DNA of 64,000 bases from Stutzerimonas stutzeri (GTDB lineage Bacteria > Pseudomonadota > Gammaproteobacteria > Pseudomonadales > Pseudomonadaceae): the NCBI RefSeq assembly GCF_015291885.1, contig NZ_CP036186.1:4168001-4232000 (forward strand). The letters run 5' to 3'. A program made the translations under genes and the position numbers. Within the stretch, counting starts at the first letter, position 1. Each line of letters opens with the position of its first letter. Below are positions 18,787-26,914 of this stretch, in pieces. Below the pieces are notes generated by a model. The model ran no database searches. It had not been told where the DNA came from and saw only the letters and a program-made list of their open reading frames with translations.

Positions 18787-19080
18787 CTAGCTGCGCAGCA
18801 CCCGGTTGCCTGCGGCGTCTACGTCCGCCCCCGGTCGATCATCACGCGGTTCGGGCATGGGCGGCACATCCGTCTCGGTAGGTGCCTGGCGCGGCTGCAG
18901 CATCGGCGCCTCGAGCTTCTCCGCATCCTGCGGCTGCTCGCCCGACCCGCCGCGTGGTTCGCTACTGTCCAGTGGATGTTGGCGAGCCTTTTCCGGATGG
19001 GTGGGGCCGGTGCCGTCAGACATGACAGCCGAGGCGCCAGCCAGCGATACCAGCAGAATGCTCAAGCGCAGCATGCTCAT
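18787..19080 (-). CDS. Small secreted Pro/Glu-rich protein of unknown function
   Basis: 97 residues with a plausible signal peptide (MSMLRLSILLVSLAGASAVM), then a hydrophilic, low-complexity tail rich in Pro, Glu, Asp and Gly (HPLDSSEPRGGSGEQPQD). No domain is recognisable. The start is fixed by a perfect CGGAGGTG ribosome site. It is likely periplasmic or extracellular and disordered. The second small secreted gene lies just upstream in the same direction. Confidence 0.6.
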   Translation of the reverse strand: MSMLRLSILLVSLAGASAVMSDGTGPTHPEKARQHPLDSSEPRGGSGEQPQDAEKLEAPMLQPRQAPTETDVPPMPEPRDDRPGADVDAAGNRVLRS

Positions 19081-19178
19081 CGTGCACCTCCGATAAGGAT
19101 TGGTCCGCTTTCGGCACACATGCGCCAGCAAAGGTTTCCCCCGCAATGCAACAAGCAGCCGAGCGGTTAGAAAAACGC

Positions 19179-19213
19179 AGAACGGCCCGACAAGCGCTGC
19201 CTGCCGGGCCGTT
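19179..19213 (-). terminator. Intrinsic terminator (leftward) of the Gly/Thr-rich secreted protein gene
   Basis: The 9-bp stem AACGGCCCG / CGGGCCGTT lies 18 bp beyond the stop at 19231. Read on the minus strand, it is followed by CTGCGTTTTTC with a five-T run. Confidence 0.7.
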
Positions 19214-19230
19214 ATGCTTCACCGCGTGGA

Positions 19231-19557
19231 TCAATAGGCGCCGCGTTCACCACCTTCGCCACCAGTGCCCGTGGTGCCCTGTTTGCCGGTTGCACCATCG
19301 CCACTGGCGTCAACACCGGTGCCACGATCACTGCCCGTGGTGGTCGCCGGACGCTCGGTCTCATCTGGCATCTTGCCGGTATCGGAAGTCGAATCCATTC
19401 CGGTGCCGGTGCCGCCCATGGTCCCTGGCTGCTCGGTGCTATGACCCATCGAGTCGCGGTGCCCGGTATCGGTGCCAGTGCCAGTGTTGCCGGCCGCGAA
19501 TGCTGCGCCGGAAATCAGCCCGGCGAGAGTGAATGCCGCAATCTTGTGCATGCTCAT
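19231..19557 (-). CDS. Small secreted Gly/Thr-rich low-complexity protein
   Basis: 108 residues: signal peptide MSMHKIAAFTLAGLISGAAF-AA, then a very biased tail of Gly, Thr, Asp and Ser (GNTGTGTDTGHRDSMGHST, then GTTGTGGEGGERGAY). It has no domain and no cysteine; disorder is expected. The start at 19557 is supported by GCAGGAGACAATC. It is followed by its own terminator. Its function is unknown; such proteins are common in stutzeri-group genomes as small exported hydrophilic proteins (general impression, not checked). Confidence 0.6.
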   Translation of the reverse strand: MSMHKIAAFTLAGLISGAAFAAGNTGTGTDTGHRDSMGHSTEQPGTMGGTGTGMDSTSDTGKMPDETERPATTTGSDRGTGVDASGDGATGKQGTTGTGGEGGERGAY

Positions 19558-19678
19558 GATTGTCTCCTGCATATTTCAGGGGGTTCATGTAATCCGGCAG
19601 CAGGACCCGCCAAGGGTTTCCTCGTCAGACTTTACAAAACATGACAGGGTCGACGAACCCCATTCCAGAGCGGTCTTA

Positions 19679-20746
19679 TCACGAACCGTCGGTCGCATCG
19701 GGCCGATCACCGAGCAGATCCTCTACGTAGAGCATGCGTACCAACACCATACCGGCCGCCGCCAGCGGCGTTGCCAGCAGCAAGCCCAGGGTTCCCGCAA
19801 GCAGGCCGAACAGCAGCTGCACGGCGATGGTCAACGCCGGCGGGATCGAGACGATGCGCTGTTGCATCCAGGGCGTGAACACGTAGCTTTCCAGCGCCTG
19901 GACGAACAGGTAGAGCCCGGCCACATAGAGCACCGTGCGCCCGCCTTCCAGAGAAGCTAACAGCAGCGCCGGAATCACCGCCAGCACCGGGCCGATGTTG
20001 GGGATGAACGACAGCAAACCGGCAATCAGACCGAGCACCAAAGCCAGCTCGATGCCCAGCAGCCACAGGCCGAGGGTGGTCAGCACGCCAATCAGCAGCA
20101 TTTCCAGCAGTTTGGCCAGCAGCCAGGCGCGCAGCGTTGCGCCGGTTTCGTCGAGCACTTCGGCGGCACGTGGCCGATAACCAAGCGGAATCAGTTTCAA
20201 CAGGCCACGAACGTAGACCTGCGGATTGATCGCCAGACAGATGCCGATCGCAAAGGCGATGACGAAACTGCTCAGCGCACCCACCAACGAACCCATCACC
20301 TTGGTCACCAAGTTGAAGGCGCTGGAGCCGTCGGGCAAAGAGTCCTCAAGGCGTTCGCGTTGTTGCAGCAGTTCGTTGGCCCAAGGCAACTGCTCGGCAC
20401 GTTCGCGCAGTTGCTCGACGGCTTGTGGCAGGGAGTCGGATAAGGCATCGGCTTGCTCGGCGATGTTTGGCGCGACCAACCAACCTCCCCCCCCCAGCCC
20501 GAGCAGCATCACCACGAAGAACAACGGCATGGCAGCCTTGTAGGGCATGGAGGTGCGATCGCTGATCCACTGGCTTACGCCGTGAATCAGTACGCCGAAG
20601 AGGATCGAGGCGAACAGCAGCAACAGGAAATCAAAGGCCAGCCAGGCGACGATGCTCAGCAGCACCACCGCGGCCAGCACTGCGGCCTGCGCCATGGCAC
20701 GATTGGCAACCTTCTTCGCGTCGTTCTGCGGCGTTGGCGTGGACAT
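19679..20746 (-). CDS. AI-2E family (PerM/YdiK-like) transporter
   Basis: 355 residues with the family layout: two N-terminal helices (about 20-75), a soluble stretch (80-145), then the conserved C-terminal block with a helix pair around 200-330. FIPNIGPVLAVIPALLLA is the family signature near residue 250. Members include the autoinducer-2 exporter TqsA and Na+/H+ exchangers; the substrate is not predictable. The start at 20746 fits an AGGGGGAG site. The coding strand contains a run of nine G (20487-20495) encoding part of LGLGGGGWLV. Confidence 0.8.
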   Translation of the reverse strand: MSTPTPQNDAKKVANRAMAQAAVLAAVVLLSIVAWLAFDFLLLLFASILFGVLIHGVSQWISDRTSMPYKAAMPLFFVVMLLGLGGGGWLVAPNIAEQADALSDSLPQAVEQLRERAEQLPWANELLQQRERLEDSLPDGSSAFNLVTKVMGSLVGALSSFVIAFAIGICLAINPQVYVRGLLKLIPLGYRPRAAEVLDETGATLRAWLLAKLLEMLLIGVLTTLGLWLLGIELALVLGLIAGLLSFIPNIGPVLAVIPALLLASLEGGRTVLYVAGLYLFVQALESYVFTPWMQQRIVSIPPALTIAVQLLFGLLAGTLGLLLATPLAAAGMVLVRMLYVEDLLGDRPDATDGS

Positions 20747-20814
20747 GGCTCTCCCCCTGATGAGTACAAGGGTACGACCGGTCACGCGGCGCTTTAATTC
20801 AGGCGTTGCGCCAA

Positions 20815-22530
20815 TCAGCGCAACAGCTGCCAGAGCGATGCACCGACGCCGGCCATGCTTTCGCCCGCCACCAACCCGGCCGCTGCAACGATCACGAAGC
20901 GCTCGCCGAGGCTACGCCAGCGTGACGCGAAGGCCCAGGCAAGCACGGCGCCGAAGGTCATCATCAGCGAAATCGACGCAGGAATGATGAATGCCAGGCC
21001 GAGCGCCGCGGAGCTCGGCAGCCAACGCAGGCGCCGTTCGGGTAACAGACCCTCAAGCGTACCGAGCAGCACGCCACAGAGCGCGCCAACCAACATGGCC
21101 CAGCGCACATCGGCAGCGAGCGCGCCGAGACCGCCGGTCAGCGCTTCGGCCACGGCCTTCCAGGTCGCGACCGCAGGAGCGGGCCATTCGGGGGTGATCA
21201 ACATGCTCTGCGGATCGGGAATCAGCAGCTGATAGGCCAGCACGCCGACCACGCTGCCCAACAGAATGCCAAAGCACTGCGCCACCGCCTGGCGACCCGG
21301 CGCCGCACCGATGACATGCCCAACCTTGAAGTCGTTGAGCAGGTCGGTGCACTGCCCCGCTGCGCCACCGGCGGTGTTGGCGCTCATCAGATTGACCGGC
21401 ACCTGGCCCGGGGCGAACACGCCGAAGCTCAGCTGCGACAACTGCCCGATTGCGCCAATCGGTGGAATCCCGGTCGCGCCGACGACGCGGGCCGCGACCA
21501 TCGCCAGCAGCAACGCCAGCGGAATCGACAGCAACGCCAGCCAGAGATCGATGCCGAACAGGCTGACCTGCAGGACGACAACCAGCATCACCGCCAGCAC
21601 GAAGCCAGCCGCCGGCCAGCCGTGCGGGCGCCGCAGCCTCGGGTGCCGACGCACCGATGTCGAGCGCGAACGCAACAGGCGCAACCCCAAGGAGGTCAGC
21701 GTGGCACAGACCATCAGGCTCACGCCCGGCCACAGCAGCCATTCGATCAGCGCAGCGAACTGCGGCCCCTGAGCGGAGGCCGGCAAGCGCACCAACCCCT
21801 CGGCCAGCACCCAGGGCGCGACCAAGCCCCAGGCCAGCAACGCGCCGAGCAACAGCGACAGGCCGACCCGCAGGCCGATGATGCCACCGAAACCAAGCAA
21901 CAGCAGCGAGGGCTCGAAGGTGAAGGTGAGGCGCTCCAGCTGCAACGAGGGCGACCAGCGCGGCAGTGCCCAGAAGAAGGTGTCGCTCAGCTTGGCCCCG
22001 GCTGCCAGCACTGCAGCGCCACCCAACACCCATAGGCGACGCCCGGCTTCGGCGCCATGGCTGTAGATCTGCTGCAACGTCGCCAGGGTCGCCATGCCTT
22101 CGGGAAAGCGCAGCCCCGACTCAACGATCAACGATGGCCGCAGGTACCAGGCCACCCAGATACCGAGAAAGCTCACCGAGAACACCCACGCCATCAGCGG
22201 CAGGCTGTCCAGCTGCTGGCCGGTGAGCAACGTGTAGGCGGGAATCGGCGCCACCAGCCCGCCCGATATGATCGACGCACACGACGAAGCGGTGGTCTGG
22301 TTGATGTTGCTTTCCAGCAGCGACCAGCGCGGGCGACCGAAAGCGACGGACACGCTCTGCCAAAAGGCGAAGCCAATCAGCAGCGCGATGATCGACATAT
22401 TGAACGACCAGCCGATTTTGAGGCCCGAGTAAACATTCGACGGTGCCAGCAATGCACCCAGAAGCAGCCCGGTCAGGAGAGCGCGCAGGGTCAGCTCACG
22501 AGGAGAAGAGGCAGAAGTGGAAGCAATCAT
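20815..22530 (-). CDS. OPT-family oligopeptide/metal-chelate transporter
   Basis: 571 residues with 14-16 predicted membrane segments. OPT-family landmarks include TLRALLTGLLLGALLAPSNV near the N-terminus, the ISGGLVAPIPAYTLLTGQQL block, and the central NLMSANTAGGAAGQCTDLLN segment (about 383-402). The family imports oligopeptides or iron-siderophore-type chelates across the inner membrane. The bacterial subgroup is mostly uncharacterised. The upstream neighbour is the divergent csgD-like regulator. Confidence 0.82.
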   Translation of the reverse strand: MIASTSASSPRELTLRALLTGLLLGALLAPSNVYSGLKIGWSFNMSIIALLIGFAFWQSVSVAFGRPRWSLLESNINQTTASSCASIISGGLVAPIPAYTLLTGQQLDSLPLMAWVFSVSFLGIWVAWYLRPSLIVESGLRFPEGMATLATLQQIYSHGAEAGRRLWVLGGAAVLAAGAKLSDTFFWALPRWSPSLQLERLTFTFEPSLLLLGFGGIIGLRVGLSLLLGALLAWGLVAPWVLAEGLVRLPASAQGPQFAALIEWLLWPGVSLMVCATLTSLGLRLLRSRSTSVRRHPRLRRPHGWPAAGFVLAVMLVVVLQVSLFGIDLWLALLSIPLALLLAMVAARVVGATGIPPIGAIGQLSQLSFGVFAPGQVPVNLMSANTAGGAAGQCTDLLNDFKVGHVIGAAPGRQAVAQCFGILLGSVVGVLAYQLLIPDPQSMLITPEWPAPAVATWKAVAEALTGGLGALAADVRWAMLVGALCGVLLGTLEGLLPERRLRWLPSSAALGLAFIIPASISLMMTFGAVLAWAFASRWRSLGERFVIVAAAGLVAGESMAGVGASLWQLLR

Positions 22531-22722
22531 GCCTCTACCTTAGCAGCACCAATCGGTGCAAAAACGCGCGCTCTTCCAGGCGGCTCACGTGCGATTCGAC
22601 CGTGTTGCGCACGCACTGGTCAGATAATGCCCGTTTGCCATCTCCCTGCTGAACTTCGCTGCAAGGTGCTGGTCGTTTAGTAACTTTTTAATCAATCACG
22701 CCCGACTGACTAGGTACCGAAC

Positions 22723-23379
22723 ATGGATGCGGATCTTACGCGGGACATATCCTCCCCAACTGTCACGCTATTAACCGGCAATGAGCTGCTTGGGTTGTTT
22801 TTTCGCCACTTTCTCGGCGAGCAGGCGCAGGTCGAGGTTTCGCTCGCGGGACTGGAATCACCGGAGCACCGTGGTGCCGACCTTTTTCTGGTCGACGCCG
22901 GACACACCGAAGCCGAACAGATTTCCAGCCTGATCGACCAGCTCGACGAACACACGCCGGTAGCGCTGGTGAACATCGTTCCCGAGCAGGCCGAACAGCT
23001 GGTGGAAAAGCACCCGGTCATTCGAGGGGTGTTCTATAGCCACGCCACCCGCGAGCATTTGCTCGAGGGTATCCGGGTGCTGCTCAAAGGCGGCGACTGG
23101 CTGCCGCGGGTGCTTACCGAGCGGCTGCTGGGGCAATGGAGGCGCATGCGTCAGCTGGCTGAAACCAAGTCCAGCCTGACACTGCGCGAGCGGGAAATTC
23201 TCACCCTGGCGGGCAAAGGTTTATCCAACGCCGAAATCGCCGAACAGTTGTGCCTGAGCCCACATACCATCAAGAGCCATATACACAACCTGCTGCGCAA
23301 GATCGGCGCATCCAACCGCGCCGAAGCGGCATATCTGTTGCGCGGCCATCTGGACTGGGACAAGTCCTGCCGCGCCTGA
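22723..23379 (+). CDS. csgD: LuxR-family regulator, CsgD-like
   Basis: 218 residues. The N-terminal half (about 1-135) is a receiver-like domain without an obvious phospho-acceptor set, as in CsgD. The C-terminal LuxR helix-turn-helix is clear: LTLREREILTLAGKGLSNAE followed by IAEQLCLSPHTIKSHIHNLL (about 147-186). Its position directly upstream of two curlin-repeat genes supports a CsgD role, activating curli and matrix genes. E. coli CsgD has 216 residues. A long hairpin separates it from the curlin genes. Confidence 0.8.
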   Translation: MDADLTRDISSPTVTLLTGNELLGLFFRHFLGEQAQVEVSLAGLESPEHRGADLFLVDAGHTEAEQISSLIDQLDEHTPVALVNIVPEQAEQLVEKHPVIRGVFYSHATREHLLEGIRVLLKGGDWLPRVLTERLLGQWRRMRQLAETKSSLTLREREILTLAGKGLSNAEIAEQLCLSPHTIKSHIHNLLRKIGASNRAEAAYLLRGHLDWDKSCRA

Positions 23380-23395
23380 TCGTTTCCTGCCCCAT

Positions 23396-23430
23396 CCGGC
23401 AGCGCACTAATTGGCATCGTGCGCTGCCGG
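23396..23430 (+). terminator. Possible terminator/attenuator hairpin after csgD
   Basis: CCGGCAGCGCAC and GTGCGCTGCCGG form a perfect 12-bp stem around an 11-base loop, 17 bp past the csgD stop. No T-run follows, so termination would be factor-assisted or partial. Confidence 0.5.
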
Positions 23431-23484
23431 AACAGTACCTCGCTGAAGTCATCATAAGGGGCTTACGGATCGTGCGGCTGCGCC

Positions 23485-23498
23485 AGGGATTAATCCCT
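23485..23498. promoter_or_regulatory. 14-bp palindrome upstream of the curlin genes
   Basis: AGGGATTAATCCCT is a perfect palindrome about 100 bp upstream of the csgB-like start, in the stretch where the curlin promoter should lie. A second small inverted repeat, TCCATCC / GGATGGA, lies at 23524-23539. Both are candidate regulator sites. Neither resembles the E. coli CsgD consensus that I recall. Confidence 0.4.
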
Positions 23499-23596
23499 AT
23501 ATGACGTTTTCCGCTATCGCTTTTCCATCCTCGGATGGATACCCAAAACCGTACCCAGCGTTCAAGAATCGCGACCACTGCATACGGTACCTACCG

Positions 23597-24082
23597 ATGA
23601 CTTCTTCTGCCTTGCCCCGCGCCGCTCACCTGCTCGCCCTGTTCGTCAGCCTCACCATCACCCCGCTGATGGCGATGGATCTGATGGATAACGGCGACCT
23701 CGCGCCAGACCGCGGCGTGCTGAGTGCAAGCTCCACTTCGCACCTGTCCGATGCCAAGGCGGCTTTTGTACAGCAACAGGGCCAGGGTAACCTCGCCGAG
23801 CTTGTGCAGACCGGTCAGGCACTCAACGCGCAGGTGTTGCAGCAAGGCAGCGACCAGGAAGCCTTCATTCTCCAGCATGGCGAAAACCTGCTGGCAATCA
23901 TCGAACAGGCTGGCCACGGCAACTTCGCCGAGATCCTCCAGACTGGCAGCGACAACCAGGCCACCATCAGCCAATACGGCGCATACAACGACGCTCGCAT
24001 CGAACAGGCCGGTAGCGGCCAGCGCAGCGCCGTCACGCAATACGGCACCGGCCAACAGATAAACATTGTGCAAGGTCGCTAA
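23597..24082 (+). CDS. csgB: Curlin-repeat protein, CsgB-like minor amyloid subunit
   Basis: 161 residues with a signal peptide (residues 1-27 of MTSSALPRAAHLLALFVSLT...) and a C-terminal region of about six curlin repeats of the form Q-x-G-x2-N-x-A-x3-Q, for example QQGQGNLAELVQTG, QAGHGNFAEILQTG and QYGAYNDARIEQAG. The repeats are about 22 residues, as expected for stacked beta-strand-loop-strand units. By size and order before the larger repeat protein it fits the nucleator CsgB. The ribosome site is weak, so the start rests mainly on the signal peptide. Confidence 0.8.
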   Translation: MTSSALPRAAHLLALFVSLTITPLMAMDLMDNGDLAPDRGVLSASSTSHLSDAKAAFVQQQGQGNLAELVQTGQALNAQVLQQGSDQEAFILQHGENLLAIIEQAGHGNFAEILQTGSDNQATISQYGAYNDARIEQAGSGQRSAVTQYGTGQQINIVQGR

Positions 24083-24099
24083 AGGCCACGGAGAATCAC

Positions 24100-24981
24100 A
24101 TGTTCAAGCCCACAGTAATCGCTTCCATTCTCGCACTCGGCGCCGCTCAGGCGTTTGCGCAAAACAGCATCGAGCTGGAACAGGTCGGCACGGACAACGT
24201 GGCCGAGCTGCAACAGACCGGCCTGGTCGACTCCAGCGCGATAGATGTCAGCCAGACCGGCAACCTCAATTTCGCCAGTGTCACTCAGGTTGGCGAGGCT
24301 TACTTCAAGGTCGCCAACCTTCAGCAAATCGGCAATGCCAACGTCGCCACCGTCGAACAGACCGGACGCACCAGCACGCTGAACGCCAGCAGCATTGGCA
24401 ACGGCAACCAGATTACCGCCAGCCAGACCAGCTTCGTCGTCGCCCAGGTCGAGCAGCGTGGTGACGACAACGTGCTGACCTTTAGCCAACAAGGGTATTA
24501 CGAGGGGGCACGGATGAACGTGTCTCAGGACGGCCTGGGCAACATGGCGGACATTTTCCAAGGTGACGGCAACCGCATGACGCTCGCCCAGGCCGGCACC
24601 TATAACGTCGCCGACATTCATCAAAGCGACTATCACAATGAACTCGACTTCACCCAGAGCGGCGACGGCAACCGGCTGACGGTCGACCAGAACGGTTTCG
24701 GTGGCCGCATCAGTGGTTCGTCGACCGGCAGTGGTAACAGCGTCGATATTGCACAGACTTACATGTCCAACCAGGCCACGGTAGTCCAGAACGGCAACGA
24801 CAACCTGGCGAGCATCGAGCAGGGCAACTACAGCCATCAGGCCACCATCACACAGATGGGCAGCGCCAACGAGGCGATGATTCGCCAGAACCTGCCGGCC
24901 AACGATTACACCCGTCTGCCGGGTGTCGCAGCGATCCACCAGAGCGGTACCGGCAACAGCGCGTCCATCGTCCAGCAGTAG
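24100..24981 (+). CDS. csgA: Curlin-repeat protein, CsgA-like major amyloid subunit (long form)
   Basis: 293 residues, nearly twice E. coli CsgA. After signal peptide MFKPTVIASILALGAAQAFA the whole mature protein is a string of about 12 curlin repeats with the Q-x-G-x2-N-x-A-x3-Q pattern: LEQVGTDNVAELQQTG, VSQTGNLNFASVTQVG, LQQIGNANVATVEQTG, and later units such as VVQNGNDNLASIEQG. Conserved Gln, Asn and Gly ladders suit an amyloid cross-beta stack. It follows the csgB-like gene by 17 bp with a CGGAGAAT ribosome site. It would form extracellular curli-type fibres if csgE/F/G exist elsewhere. Confidence 0.85.
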   Translation: MFKPTVIASILALGAAQAFAQNSIELEQVGTDNVAELQQTGLVDSSAIDVSQTGNLNFASVTQVGEAYFKVANLQQIGNANVATVEQTGRTSTLNASSIGNGNQITASQTSFVVAQVEQRGDDNVLTFSQQGYYEGARMNVSQDGLGNMADIFQGDGNRMTLAQAGTYNVADIHQSDYHNELDFTQSGDGNRLTVDQNGFGGRISGSSTGSGNSVDIAQTYMSNQATVVQNGNDNLASIEQGNYSHQATITQMGSANEAMIRQNLPANDYTRLPGVAAIHQSGTGNSASIVQQ

Positions 24982-25028
24982 CGCAACGACCATCCAGCCA
25001 AGGACAGGCTTCAACGGAAACAGAACGG

Positions 25029-25424
25029 ATGCTGACCATGACCCTTGCAACCTGGCTGCTCGCAGCCTCCCCCGCACCTACTGACGCCTCCGTGGACGTC
25101 AACCTCGAGCTGCAACCCGTCGAGGAAAACCGCCTGTCACTCGCCCTGTGCTTCAAGGGCAGCGGCCAGCAGGTTCGCTTTCGCCTCAAGGTCCGCTCCA
25201 GCGGCAGCGCCGGCAACGCCCAGACCGCTCAAAGCGGTACGCTCACCGCTGACGCGACGCCGCAATGCCCGTTGCGCAACCGCATCGGCATCGCCGGTGA
25301 CACCCGCGTTGAGGCCGAGCTGCAGTGGTGGATCGATGATGCCGAGCAGCCGCCTATCCTGCGCAACTACCCGGATGATGCAAGCGATGTGGACGAGGGA
25401 AACGAGCCGCAGCAAATTGCCTGA
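25029..25424 (+). CDS. CsgH/CsgC-like curli chaperone candidate
   Basis: 131 residues: a hydrophobic start (MLTMTLATWLLAASPAP), then a beta-rich domain with LCFKGSGQQVRFRLKVRSSG and QSGTLTADATPQCPLRNRIG, two cysteines (about residues 41 and 80), and an acidic tail. Size, position 47 bp after the csgA-like gene and the Ig-like beta pattern fit CsgH/CsgC, the periplasmic inhibitor that stops premature curlin aggregation. The assignment relies heavily on context. An alternative start lies three codons downstream. Confidence 0.5.
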   Translation: MLTMTLATWLLAASPAPTDASVDVNLELQPVEENRLSLALCFKGSGQQVRFRLKVRSSGSAGNAQTAQSGTLTADATPQCPLRNRIGIAGDTRVEAELQWWIDDAEQPPILRNYPDDASDVDEGNEPQQIA

Positions 25425-25464
25425 CGGGACCAGACCCGGACCAACGGCATCCCACGGGGCGTTC

Positions 25465-25503
25465 GTTCAGCGCAGGTTCAGGCGGGGTTCAGGAAGGGTT
25501 CAG
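25465..25503 (+). promoter_or_regulatory. Four GTTCAG direct repeats at 11-bp spacing: PhoP-box array of the oprH promoter
   Basis: GTTCAG occurs at 25465, 25476, 25487 and 25498, each start exactly 11 bp after the last, one helical turn. Tandem half-sites with 5-bp spacers are the known architecture of PhoP boxes, and the downstream genes are oprH-phoP-phoQ, which are PhoP-autoregulated in P. aeruginosa. A weaker fifth TTCAG lies at 25513. The array ends 57 bp before the oprH start, a suitable distance for activation. Confidence 0.8.
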
Positions 25504-25560
25504 TGACAACCATTCAGGCTAGGGGCCGTCAGTATCCCGCTGCCTGAAAAGGAGTCACCG

Positions 25561-26166
25561 ATGAAAAAACTTAGCACTCTGGCCCTCGCCACGACCCTCG
25601 GCATCTTCAGCTTCGGCGCCCACGCCGCTGAGAACTTCGCCGGTTTCACCTGGGGCAAAAGCACCGTCAACACCGATCGTTCCAGCTCGCTGAAGCAGAA
25701 CATGGACGGCAAGAATCGCTTCGATGACGTGATCAAGAACAGCGGCACCTGGGGCGTGCGCGCCGGTCAGATGACCGACGAGGGTCGCTACTACATGACC
25801 TACGAAAACGTCTCCGACGATTACGGCAGCAGCCTCAAGCTGCGCCAGCAGAACCTGATCGGCAGCTACGACATGTTCGTCCCGCTGGGCGATACCACCC
25901 GCCTGTTCGGCGGTGCCAGCGCCGGTCTGACCAAGCTGGAGAACGAGTCCAAGGGTTACAGCCGCGACAGCGACATTGGCTACCTGGTCGGTCTGCAGGC
26001 CGGTATCCTGCAGAAGCTCGGCGACAACACCTCGGTGGAAGCCGGTTACCGATACCTGCGCAGCAACGCCGGTACCGAAGTGTCCGAGCGTGGCGTCGGC
26101 AAGCTGGGCTCGATTGACGTGCACAGCAGCAAGCAGGCCTACCTGGGTCTGAACTATCACTTCTGA
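25561..26166 (+). CDS. oprH: Outer-membrane protein H1 (OprH)
   Basis: 201 residues: signal peptide MKKLSTLALATTLGIFSFGA-HAA, then a small eight-stranded beta-barrel ending in the outer-membrane sorting aromatic (LGLNYHF). Segments such as NFAGFTWGKSTVN, GTWGVRAGQMTDEGRYYMTY, LRQQNLIGSYD and EAGYRYLRSNAGTE match my memory of P. aeruginosa OprH closely. OprH binds and stabilises LPS in place of Mg2+ under Mg limitation, contributing to polymyxin tolerance. It has a perfect AAGGAG ribosome site and is headed by a PhoP-box array. Confidence 0.9.
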   Translation: MKKLSTLALATTLGIFSFGAHAAENFAGFTWGKSTVNTDRSSSLKQNMDGKNRFDDVIKNSGTWGVRAGQMTDEGRYYMTYENVSDDYGSSLKLRQQNLIGSYDMFVPLGDTTRLFGGASAGLTKLENESKGYSRDSDIGYLVGLQAGILQKLGDNTSVEAGYRYLRSNAGTEVSERGVGKLGSIDVHSSKQAYLGLNYHF

Positions 26167-26195
26167 CGGCTACTGGGCTGACAGAACGTTGAACG

Positions 26196-26220
26196 ACGGC
26201 CGGGCAATGCTCGGCCGTTT
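26196..26220 (+). terminator. Weak intrinsic terminator/attenuator between oprH and phoP
   Basis: ACGGCCG and CGGCCGT form a 7-bp stem with a 9-base loop, then only TTT. This resembles a leaky terminator that would let oprH be expressed above phoPQ from one promoter. Confidence 0.5.
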
Positions 26221-26236
26221 GCATAGGAGCACAAAC

Positions 26237-26914
26237 ATGAAAGTGCTGGTGGTGGAAGACGAGGCGCTGCTGCGCCACCACTTGCTGACGCGGCTCGGTG
26301 AAAGCGGGCATATCGTCGATGCCGTGCCCAACGCCGAAGAAGCGCTGTATCAGACCCACGAATTCAATCACGACCTGGCTGTCATCGACCTCGGGCTACC
26401 GGGCATCAGCGGGCTGGACCTGATCCGTCAGCTGCGCAGTCGCGGCAAGACCTTTCCCATTCTTATCCTCACCGCCCGCGGCAACTGGCAGGACAAGGTC
26501 GAAGGACTGGCCGCCGGTGCCGACGACTATGTGGTCAAGCCGTTCCAGTTCGAGGAACTGGAAGCCCGGCTGAACGCCCTGCTGCGCCGCTCCAGCGGCT
26601 TCACCCAAGCCACCATCGAAGCCGGCCCGCTGCTGCTCGATCTCAATCGCAAGCAAGCCACCGCCAACGGCGAGCCGCTGGCGCTGACCGCTTACGAATA
26701 CCGCATCCTCGAATACCTGATGCGCCATCAGCAGCAGGTGGTAGCCAAGGATCGGCTGATGGAGCAGCTCTACAGTGGCGACGAGGAGCGTGACCCGAAC
26801 GTCATCGAAGTGCTGGTTGGGCGGCTGCGGCGCAAGCTCGAAGCGCAGTGCGCGATGAAACCCATCGAAACCGTGCGCGGCCTTGGCTACCTGTTCACTG
26901 AGCGCTGCCGATGA
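26237..26914 (+). CDS. phoP: Response regulator PhoP
   Basis: 225 residues. The receiver domain (1-115) has the acidic pair in VVEDE, phospho-acceptor Asp51 in AVIDLGLPG, and the conserved Lys in DDYVVKPFQFEELEARLNAL. The OmpR-type winged helix (about 125-222) includes LTAYEYRILEYLM and NVIEVLVGRLRRKLEA. It is nearly identical to recalled P. aeruginosa PhoP. It controls Mg2+ limitation and cationic-peptide responses, including oprH. The start at 26237 has a TAGGAGC site. The stop overlaps the phoQ start by 4 bp (ATGA). Confidence 0.94.
   Translation: MKVLVVEDEALLRHHLLTRLGESGHIVDAVPNAEEALYQTHEFNHDLAVIDLGLPGISGLDLIRQLRSRGKTFPILILTARGNWQDKVEGLAAGADDYVVKPFQFEELEARLNALLRRSSGFTQATIEAGPLLLDLNRKQATANGEPLALTAYEYRILEYLMRHQQQVVAKDRLMEQLYSGDEERDPNVIEVLVGRLRRKLEAQCAMKPIETVRGLGYLFTERCR

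Noticed and set aside
23760..24981. Regular repeated sequence as a CRISPR array or tandem DNA repeat
   Set aside because: The periodicity (about 66-69 bp) is at protein level, in the curlin repeats. DNA units differ and are in frame; there are no conserved repeats with unique spacers.
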